Below are positions 29,033 to 35,959 of a stretch of 64,000 nucleotides of DNA, one piece after another. The DNA is from an uncultured Bacteroides sp. Its GTDB lineage: Bacteria; Bacteroidota; Bacteroidia; Bacteroidales; Bacteroidaceae. The notes beneath the pieces were generated by a model, which made no database searches, was not told where the DNA came from, and saw nothing but the letters and a program-made list of their open reading frames with translations. The number at the start of each line of letters is the position of its first letter. Position 1 is the stretch's first letter. The translations under genes were made by a program, and so were the position numbers. Location: NCBI GenBank assembly GCA_949285075.1, contig CASDXF010000010.1:1-64000 (forward strand), written 5' to 3'.

Positions 29033-30265
29033 TTATTTCTTCTTGTTCTTGTTCTTATTCTCATCCGGAGGACCGGGCATGAAAGGACTTCGTTCACTAC
29101 TTCCCTGATTCTCTTCAACTTCGGGAGCGCCTCCAGAAGTTATTCCTATAATAGCTTCCGTAACAATGGACGTACCTTCGGCAACGCCACTAACAATTTC
29201 TGTCGAAATACTGTTAGTAATGCCAATTTCTACAGGATGAGCCGTAAAAGTTTTTCCATCACGAGTCCAAACCTTATGCTCAGCTTCACAATCTTTTATA
29301 ATATCGTCTTTGCTAATAAGGGGTTCTTCCGGAGTAAAACGCAAAGCTTTATTGGGCACGCACAATATGTCTCTTTTATCTTGCGTAAAAATAGTGATGT
29401 TTGCAGTCAACCGAGGCTTTAACTTCAAATCCGGATTAGGAGCGGAAATCACAACCTCATAAGTAACGACCGTACTAGTTGTCGTACTAGAACTACTGCT
29501 TGAGCTGCTAGATTCACCTAAACGAACTTGTTTTACTACACCTTCAAATGTATCGTTCGGATATGCGTCCACAGTAAAGGTAGCTCTTTGCCCTTCTTGA
29601 ACACCACCTATATCCGCTTCATCTACGTCAGCCACAACTTGCATCTGAGTTAAGTCCGCCGCAATCGTGAAAAGAGTCGGGGTCTCGAATCCTGCGGCTA
29701 CCGTTTGGCCCGCTTCTACATCACGGCTAATAACAATTCCATCTATCGGAGAAGTAATAGTCGCATAAGAAAGATTACGTTTCGCTATATCCAACGACGC
29801 TTTAGAGGTGTCATACGAGCTCTTAGCTCTTTGGTAATTATAAAGAGACTCCTCATACTCCGTATCACTTATCAGATTCTTATCATGTAATACTTTGTTC
29901 CGCTCATAGTTCTTCTTCTGATATTCATACTCAGCCTTTGCGCCGTCATAGGTCGCCTGTTGAGACTCTAATTCGCTCTGCAAGGTGACACGGTCCATTT
30001 CTGCGATTAACTGCCCTTTGGTCACCACCGTGTTATAGTCCACATAAATCTTATCGATGATACCTGATACCTGCGTACCAACCTCTACTTCAGTCACCGG
30101 TTCTATTGTTCCGGTAGCTGTCACCGAATTTGATATATCACCCTTTTTTACAACAGTGGTGACATAATTAACCTTATGCTTAGCCGACGAACCACTAAAG
30201 AACCAGATTCCTCCGCCTACTACCACGACTACCGCCGCAATTAAGACAATCTTTTTCATTTTCAT
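29033..30265 (-). CDS. MacA-like periplasmic adaptor (HlyD/RND MFP family)
   Basis: This 410-residue protein has an N-terminal membrane anchor (IVLIAAVVVVVGGGIWFFSG), then the lipoyl half-motifs (GTIEPVTEVEVGTQVSGI and SPIDGIVISRDVEAGQTV) around a coiled-coil hairpin at about residues 95-165, a beta-barrel, and a membrane-proximal domain. Odd features are a Ser/Thr-only loop (SSSSSSSSSTTTST, about residues 252-265) inside the barrel and a Lys/Asn tail (KNKNKKK). It connects the ABC transporter to the TolC-type channel encoded 103 bp upstream. The downstream ATPase gene starts 49 bp after its stop. Confidence 0.93.
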   Translation of the reverse strand: MKMKKIVLIAAVVVVVGGGIWFFSGSSAKHKVNYVTTVVKKGDISNSVTATGTIEPVTEVEVGTQVSGIIDKIYVDYNTVVTKGQLIAEMDRVTLQSELESQQATYDGAKAEYEYQKKNYERNKVLHDKNLISDTEYEESLYNYQRAKSSYDTSKASLDIAKRNLSYATITSPIDGIVISRDVEAGQTVAAGFETPTLFTIAADLTQMQVVADVDEADIGGVQEGQRATFTVDAYPNDTFEGVVKQVRLGESSSSSSSSSTTTSTVVTYEVVISAPNPDLKLKPRLTANITIFTQDKRDILCVPNKALRFTPEEPLISKDDIIKDCEAEHKVWTRDGKTFTAHPVEIGITNSISTEIVSGVAEGTSIVTEAIIGITSGGAPEVEENQGSSERSPFMPGPPDENKNKNKKK

Positions 30266-30368
30266 TCTTCACTATATATTTTTAGAGAACTTTTCCTGAC
30301 AATTTCTAGGGAAAAGGCAGCCTTATTATAAATTTTCAATTAATATAAAATAGATTCGTGTTTCAAGT

Positions 30369-31763
30369 CTACAAATTCAGCTTATCGCCTTGATAGAACT
30401 TCAATAATTGCATATTCAATATTGCCATATACTTAGCCTGAAGCTGTTCTTGCTGCGCTTGCAATAAATTATTCTTTTCAGTCAACAGTTCTACCGTATT
30501 TTTCATGCCTTCATTAAATTGCGCACTAACAAGATCGTAGCTTATCTGAGAACTCTTTAATTTCTCCTGAGCCGCTACGTATTGCTGCTGTGCGCTATTA
30601 GCATCTAACCAAAGGCTTTCTATAGTCCTATACAGGTTCTTTTGTTCCTCAAGCAAAGACAATACGTTCGTTTCCCGCTGAAGTTTCGCTTTCTGGACAG
30701 CGCTTTTAGTTTGACGATTATTAAATATCGGCACGCTGACAGATAAACCGATGGAGTTGTTCCAACCGTTCTTTACTTGTTCCGCAAACGTAAAATCATT
30801 TCCACTGGTATGGTTTGTCCCTATTCCCGCACTTAAACTAATGCTCGGATAATAATCCGCTTTAGCGATGTCTATCCCCAACTCGGACGCTTCTATATTC
30901 AACCTACTCGCTTCTATTTCCGGACGAGTGGCGAGCGCATTCAAATATACATCTTTTTTGGTTGGCAATGGTGAAAGCACACTCTCATCAGATAATACAG
31001 GAAGATAAAGATTCATTTCATTTTCTCCATCCAATTCCAACAATTGCTTCAACTGCAATTTATAGTCTTGTAACGTTGCCTGCGCCGTAACAAGTTGATA
31101 ACGATCAGTACTTACTTGAGCTTCCAACTGAGCTAAATCGCTTTCCGCAATGCTCCCCGCTTTTTTCAATTCCACACCTCTATCACGCTGAGCTACAGAC
31201 AATCGTAAAGTATTCTCGTTTACCTTAACCGATTCAGACGCATAAAGAATCTGGATATAGATCTGAGCAATAGACTCCTGAATACTTTGTTCTGAAGTAG
31301 CCACGTCTAAATCGGCAACCTGCTTATTCAACTTTTCCTGCTCAATAGTTTTCAGCCTCTTGCTACCATTATAAATGGTCCAAGAAGCATTCAAGCCGTA
31401 ACTTCCATTATAGCTAGTTTTGCTCGAACTGCTGAGAATTTCCGTTCCACTCACCGTATTGCTGTTTTCCTGATACGGCCTATTTACCATATTCTGACTT
31501 GTGGAAAAAGACAAACTTGGAAACAATGCCGCTTTCGCCGTTTTAACGTCAATCTCTAAACTTTTTGCATTTATGCGATTCTGACGAATTGTAATATTTC
31601 GCTGTAAAGCATAATCAATGCATGATTGCAAATTCCATTGAGCCGGAAGAGTTACTTCATTATCCAAAGTATCATTATGCATAACAGTTCCTTGAGCGGA
31701 TACCCCTGCCAGTATCCCCGCATTCATCACCGTTATAACCGTCAATCTTTTTACATTTATCAT
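30369..31763 (-). CDS. TolC-family outer-membrane efflux protein
   Basis: This 464-residue protein has a signal peptide (ending about GVSAQ, residue 24) and two outer-membrane efflux protein repeats rich in long helices (LEIDVKTAKAALFPSLSFST, NIEASELGIDIAKADYYPSI). It forms the trimeric exit duct for the adaptor and ABC transporter encoded downstream. It is the first gene of the operon TolC, adaptor, ATPase, permease and LytS-type kinase, driven by the promoter at 31791-31823. Confidence 0.93.
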   Translation of the reverse strand: MINVKRLTVITVMNAGILAGVSAQGTVMHNDTLDNEVTLPAQWNLQSCIDYALQRNITIRQNRINAKSLEIDVKTAKAALFPSLSFSTSQNMVNRPYQENSNTVSGTEILSSSSKTSYNGSYGLNASWTIYNGSKRLKTIEQEKLNKQVADLDVATSEQSIQESIAQIYIQILYASESVKVNENTLRLSVAQRDRGVELKKAGSIAESDLAQLEAQVSTDRYQLVTAQATLQDYKLQLKQLLELDGENEMNLYLPVLSDESVLSPLPTKKDVYLNALATRPEIEASRLNIEASELGIDIAKADYYPSISLSAGIGTNHTSGNDFTFAEQVKNGWNNSIGLSVSVPIFNNRQTKSAVQKAKLQRETNVLSLLEEQKNLYRTIESLWLDANSAQQQYVAAQEKLKSSQISYDLVSAQFNEGMKNTVELLTEKNNLLQAQQEQLQAKYMAILNMQLLKFYQGDKLNL

Positions 31764-31790
31764 ATTTCATTGTTATTGATTTTCTACTGA

Positions 31791-31823
31791 CAAAGGTATA
31801 CTTATCCTTATAACAGCCACAAA
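31791..31823 (-). promoter_or_regulatory. Promoter of the tolC-macAB-kinase operon
   Basis: On the minus strand TACCTTTG (31791-31798) matches the -7 consensus and TTTG (31820-31823) the -33 consensus with a 21-bp spacer. This is one of the two best full promoter matches in the window. The predicted leader is about 20 nt. Confidence 0.7.
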
Positions 31824-32028
31824 AGTAATAGACCAATAACTTTTTTTCCCCGTTGAACGTTTTCTTTTCTTGGATAGAAAAGTATACAACGTATTATGCG
31901 CAATCCATTATGTCAATCATGAAAAGCATGTAATAGAGATTAACTTTCCTTTCTTTATTCATAAATATCAGATAAAGTTTATATCTTTACCCAAATTTCT
32001 TATTATTCACTTATTTAAATATAAAATT

Positions 32029-32298
32029 ATGGCAAGTAGAAGAATACTCAAGAAGAATGTAAATTACATTACGGAAGAATTATTCGCAGAATGTTTAATA
32101 AACAATATGCTCATTCCCAATGTTGATAAAAATAAGGCAAATGAACTTATGAACGAAATCCTGAAGGTTCGAAATGATTTTATTTGCCGTATTTCCCATA
32201 CGGAACCCGGTAGTGTAAAATTATTCTATAAAAAATTCCAAACTGATTTCAACGCAAAAATAAAAGAGCTTACAGACGCAATCGAGAACCTGAAGTAA
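32029..32298 (+). CDS. Small conserved Bacteroidales protein
   Basis: The start chosen is the ATG at 32029 (89 residues, MASRRILKKNVNYITEELF). The open frame extends upstream to 31870, but that part is AT-rich with no family-like sequence. The protein is mostly helical and charged, with no signal or membrane segment. I recognise the N-terminus as a common Bacteroidales hypothetical family without assigned function. It starts a likely operon with the acyltransferase (8 bp gap) and the omega-amidase-like gene. A weak -7 box, TATCTTTA, is at 31982-31989. Confidence 0.75.
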   Translation: MASRRILKKNVNYITEELFAECLINNMLIPNVDKNKANELMNEILKVRNDFICRISHTEPGSVKLFYKKFQTDFNAKIKELTDAIENLK

Positions 32299-32306
32299 TT
32301 AAAAAA

Positions 32307-32855
32307 ATGAAACAAGCTGTCTATAGCTTTATTTATTATAAATTATTGGGGTGGCACACAAATGTCACAATACCCGATTATGACAAATGTGTCATTTGTG
32401 CCGCCCCTCATACCACAAACTTTGATCTTCTAATCGGGAAATTGTTTTATGGAGCTTTAGGTCGAAGGACTAGTTTCATGATGAAGAAAGAATGGTTCTT
32501 TTTCCCTTTAGGGTGTTTTTTCAAAGCCATCGGAGGAATTCCAGTAAACCGTAATAGAAAAAACTCATTAGTAGATCAAATGGCACAGCGTTTTTCTGTC
32601 CGCAAAAAATTTCATCTAGCCATTACTCCAGAAGGAACACGGAAACCAAACCCTGACTGGAAAAAAGGGTTTTATTACATTGCGCTAAAAGCTAAAGTAC
32701 CAATTGTGTTAATTGGCATTGATTATGAGAAAAAACTTATAACCGCGACAAAAGCGATCACACCTTCCGGAAATTTTGACAAAGACATACAAGAAATAAA
32801 AGCGTATTTTAAATGTTTTAAAGGAAAGCATCCCGAGAATTTTGTCATAGAATAG
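32307..32855 (+). CDS. PlsC-like lysophospholipid acyltransferase
   Basis: This 182-residue protein has the acyltransferase HX4D motif HTTNFD (His35, Asp40), the substrate-binding GGIPVNRNR segment, and the ITPEGTR block corresponding to motif III of the PlsC family. It is short and lacks an obvious N-terminal membrane helix, so it probably associates peripherally with the inner membrane. The likely role is acylation of a lysophospholipid or related acceptor. It may not be the main PlsC. It is encoded 8 bp after the small protein and 9 bp before the amidase. Confidence 0.88.
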   Translation: MKQAVYSFIYYKLLGWHTNVTIPDYDKCVICAAPHTTNFDLLIGKLFYGALGRRTSFMMKKEWFFFPLGCFFKAIGGIPVNRNRKNSLVDQMAQRFSVRKKFHLAITPEGTRKPNPDWKKGFYYIALKAKVPIVLIGIDYEKKLITATKAITPSGNFDKDIQEIKAYFKCFKGKHPENFVIE

Positions 32856-32864
32856 CTGAAAATC

Positions 32865-33671
32865 ATGCGTCAACAAAAATTGCAGGAAACAGGCGACATA
32901 CGGGTTTCCATCGTACAAACCGCAATCGAATGGGAAAACAAGGAAGAAAATTTGCGCCTATTTCATAAGAAAATAAAAGACCTGAATGAAACTACGGATA
33001 TTATCGTCTTACCGGAAATGTTTTCTACAGGATTCAGTATGAACAGTCAAGCTTTAGCCGAAACGAATATGGATAGGACAATTGTAACATTAAGACAATG
33101 GGCTTCCATATATCAAACCGCTATCTGTGGCAGTTATATAGCGAAAGAGCATGATGACGCTTTTTATAACAGGGCTTTTTTCCTCACACCTGAAGGAGAG
33201 GCATATTATTACGACAAACATCATCTATTCCGCATGGGACAAGAAAACGAATGCTTTTCATCTGGAAATAAAAGGACAATCGTTACTTATCACGGATGGA
33301 AAATATGCCCTCTAATATGCTATGACCTACGCTTCCCTGTCTGGAGTCGAAACTTAAACAACGAATATGACTTATTAATATATGTAGCCAACTGGCCAAC
33401 CTCAAGGCGCCCTGTATGGGATACCCTGCTACGTGCCCGAGCCATCGAGAATCAATGCTACGTATGCGGTGTCAATCGAGTAGGAATCGATGGATATCAT
33501 ATCAAATACAATGGCGGAAGCGTCATTTATTCAGCAAAAGGAGAAATAATAGCCTCTATCGATGACGGGCAAGAAGGAATTTCCACCGTCTCTCTCAACT
33601 TAACGTCATTGAGGAAGTTCAGAGAAAAATTCCCCGTGTGGAAAGACGCCGACACTTTCCAACTGCTATAA
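32865..33671 (+). CDS. Carbon-nitrogen hydrolase, omega-amidase (YafV/Nit2) type
   Basis: This 268-residue protein has the nitrilase-superfamily triad: Glu51 in VLPEMFSTGF, Lys118 in YYDKHHLF and Cys152 in LICYDLRFPVW. The sequence around these, and NWPTSRRPVWDTLLRARAIE, is typical of omega-amidases that hydrolyse alpha-ketoglutaramate or alpha-ketosuccinamate, products of transamination of Gln and Asn. It is cytoplasmic. It is third in the operon that begins at 32029. Confidence 0.9.
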   Translation: MRQQKLQETGDIRVSIVQTAIEWENKEENLRLFHKKIKDLNETTDIIVLPEMFSTGFSMNSQALAETNMDRTIVTLRQWASIYQTAICGSYIAKEHDDAFYNRAFFLTPEGEAYYYDKHHLFRMGQENECFSSGNKRTIVTYHGWKICPLICYDLRFPVWSRNLNNEYDLLIYVANWPTSRRPVWDTLLRARAIENQCYVCGVNRVGIDGYHIKYNGGSVIYSAKGEIIASIDDGQEGISTVSLNLTSLRKFREKFPVWKDADTFQLL

Positions 33672-33751
33672 TCCTGTAAAACAAATGTTAAAACATCCCC
33701 TTATAACAACAATACTTAAGAACCAAGAAACAATTGTACCGACATCTTTCG

Positions 33752-33759
33752 TATCTTTG
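33752..33759 (+). promoter_or_regulatory. -7 box for the NagB-like/PIG-L gene
   Basis: TATCTTTG matches TAnnTTTG, 58 bp upstream of the ATG at 33817. The upstream AATTGTA at 33733 is too close (15 bp) for a standard -33. Confidence 0.5.
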
Positions 33760-33816
33760 CCATATCTAAAAGGACAGTCTTAGGACTCTAATCTAAAATA
33801 ACTTAATTAACTTTTT

Positions 33817-35808
33817 ATGAAAACAAATCTTAGTTCTCAAATCACTCTCAACAGGGTCTCCCCCAAATATTACAGACCTGAGAATGCGTTTGAAAAGTCA
33901 GTCTTGACAAGACTTGAGAAAATTCCGACAGACATTTACGAATCCGTAGATGAAGGTGCGAATTATATTGCATGTGAAATAGCGCAAACCATTCGTGAGA
34001 AGCAAAAAGCTGGTCGCTTTTGCGTACTGGCGCTTCCCGGAGGCAATTCTCCCAGACATGTCTACAATGAGCTTATCCGTATGCACAGGGAAGAGGGGCT
34101 CAGTTTCCGCAACGTCATCGTATTCAACCTATATGAATATTATCCCCTGACGGCCGATGCTATCAACAGCAATCTTAACGCATTAAAGAACATGTTGCTA
34201 GACCATGTGGATATCGACAAGCAAAATATCTTCTCGCCGGATGGAACAATTGCGAAAGACACTATTTTCGAATATTGCCATTTGTACGAACAGCGTATTG
34301 AAAGCTACGGAGGCATTGATATCGCCCTGTTAGGAATAGGCCGCGTAGGTAACATTGCGTTCAACGAACCGGGATCTCGGCTAAACTCCACTACCCGTCT
34401 GATTCTTTTAGACAATACCTCACGTAACGAAGCGTCCAAAATATTCGGAACGTTAGAAAACACGCCTATCAGTTCCATCACGATGGGAGTTTCCACTATC
34501 TTAGGAGCGAAAAAAATCTTCTTATTAGCATGGGGGGAGGATAAGGCGGCGATGATTAAGGAATGCGTCGAAGGCCCCATCACAGACACCATCCCGGCAT
34601 CTTACCTTCAGACTCATAACAATGCGCATGTCGTTATCGACCTTTCCGCCGCAATGAATCTTACCCGCATTCAGCGCCCGTGGCTCGTTACCTCATGTGA
34701 ATGGAATGACAAACTGATACGAAGCGCCATTGTATGGCTTTGCCAACTGACCGGAAAACCTATCTTAAAATTAACGAATAAGGATTATAATGAAAATGGA
34801 CTGAGTGAGCTTCTGGCACTTTATGGTTCGGCCTACAACGTGAATATCAAAATATTCAATGACTTACAACATACCATTACGGGATGGCCGGGCGGAAAGC
34901 CCAACGCCGACGACACATATCGGCCGGAACGGGCGAAACCGTACCCGAAGCGTGTCATCGTATTCTCACCACATCCGGACGATGACGTTATCTCGATGGG
35001 GGGAACCATCCGCCGACTCGTGGAACAAAAGCATGAGGTACACATCGCGTACGAAACATCGGGAAACATCGCCGTAGGCGACGAGGAGGTTGTTCGCTTC
35101 CTCCACTTCATTAACGGATTCAACCAAATCTTTAATAACAGCGAAGACCAAGTCATCAACGAAAAATACGCTGAAATCCGCAAATACCTCAGAGAAAAAA
35201 AAGATGGGGATATGGACACGCGTGACATCCTTACCATCAAGGGACTTATCCGCCGTGGAGAAGCGCGGACGGCCTGCGCCTACAATAACATTCCGCTAAG
35301 CCGCTGCCACTTCCTCGACCTTCCGTTCTACGAGACGGGAAAGATTCAAAAGAACCCGATTAGTGAGGTGGACGTGGAGATTGTCCGTGACTTGCTGCGC
35401 GAAATTAAACCTCATCAGATATTCGTTGCGGGTGACTTGGCAGACCCGCACGGCACGCACCGGGTATGTACAGACGCTGTATTCGCCGCTATCGACCTCG
35501 AAAAGGAAGAGAACGCCGAGTGGCTGAAGGATTGCCGCATCTGGATGTATCGGGGAGCATGGGCCGAGTGGGAAATCGAGAACATCGAAATGGCCGTACC
35601 CATCAGCCCGGAGGAGCTACGGGCTAAGCGCAACTCGATACTGAAACATCAGTCACAGATGGAAAGCGCGCCGTTCTTAGGCAACGACGAGCGGCTGTTC
35701 TGGCAACGGAGCGAAGACCGCAACCGGGGTACCGCTTCTCTGTACGATCGTTTGGGACTGGCTTCGTATGAGGCGATGGAAGCGTTCGTAGAATACATTC
35801 CGCTATAA
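33817..35808 (+). CDS. NagB-like domain fused to PIG-L deacetylase
   Basis: This 663-residue protein joins an N-terminal glucosamine-6-phosphate-deaminase fold (about 30-290) to a C-terminal PIG-L/LmbE deacetylase (about 378-640). In the NagB part the catalytic Asp of the FNMDEY motif is Tyr106 (FNLYEYYPL). The GVDGHIAFNEP motif is GRVGNIAFNEP, so the Asp is Val177 and the His is Asn179; only Glu184 remains. The PIG-L part has an intact zinc motif SPHPDDD (386-390) and a downstream DPHGTH. The deacetylase is thus probably the active part, with the NagB fold perhaps a sugar-phosphate sensor. It is often annotated as nagB, which the residues do not support. GC rises from about 43% near the start to about 63% near 35221. 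Confidence 0.9.
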   Translation: MKTNLSSQITLNRVSPKYYRPENAFEKSVLTRLEKIPTDIYESVDEGANYIACEIAQTIREKQKAGRFCVLALPGGNSPRHVYNELIRMHREEGLSFRNVIVFNLYEYYPLTADAINSNLNALKNMLLDHVDIDKQNIFSPDGTIAKDTIFEYCHLYEQRIESYGGIDIALLGIGRVGNIAFNEPGSRLNSTTRLILLDNTSRNEASKIFGTLENTPISSITMGVSTILGAKKIFLLAWGEDKAAMIKECVEGPITDTIPASYLQTHNNAHVVIDLSAAMNLTRIQRPWLVTSCEWNDKLIRSAIVWLCQLTGKPILKLTNKDYNENGLSELLALYGSAYNVNIKIFNDLQHTITGWPGGKPNADDTYRPERAKPYPKRVIVFSPHPDDDVISMGGTIRRLVEQKHEVHIAYETSGNIAVGDEEVVRFLHFINGFNQIFNNSEDQVINEKYAEIRKYLREKKDGDMDTRDILTIKGLIRRGEARTACAYNNIPLSRCHFLDLPFYETGKIQKNPISEVDVEIVRDLLREIKPHQIFVAGDLADPHGTHRVCTDAVFAAIDLEKEENAEWLKDCRIWMYRGAWAEWEIENIEMAVPISPEELRAKRNSILKHQSQMESAPFLGNDERLFWQRSEDRNRGTASLYDRLGLASYEAMEAFVEYIPL

Positions 35809-35831
35809 AATTATCAAGGATTATACTGTTA

Positions 35832-35870
35832 CAAGAAGAGCGAGAGGACTTGAGCCTCCCGCTCTTCTTG
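35832..35870 (+). terminator. Hairpin after the NagB-like/PIG-L gene
   Basis: Arms at 35832-35847 (CAAGAAGAGCGAGAGG) and 35855-35870 pair over 16 bp with one G-T position and a 7-nt loop. Only a short T-rich tail follows, so termination efficiency is uncertain. Confidence 0.6.
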
Positions 35871-35927
35871 CGTATAGGCAAGCGGTTAATTTCGGACTGA
35901 CTCTATGGTTTTACGCCCGTCTTTCAC

Positions 35928-35935
35928 TACTTTTG
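35928..35935 (+). promoter_or_regulatory. -7 box for the amidase-like gene
   Basis: TACTTTTG matches TAnnTTTG, 24 bp upstream of the chosen ATG at 35960. It would place transcription start after the upstream in-frame ATG at 35933, which supports the later start. Confidence 0.5.
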
Positions 35936-35959
35936 CGGCTATTCACAGACTACGGAACA

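Noticed and set aside
28984..29118. N-terminal extension of the MacB-like ATPase
   Set aside because: It overlaps the adaptor gene in another frame and precedes the normal ABC-domain start.
33817..35808. Glucosamine-6-phosphate deaminase (nagB)
   Set aside because: Three of four catalytic positions are substituted; kept as NagB-like/PIG-L fusion.
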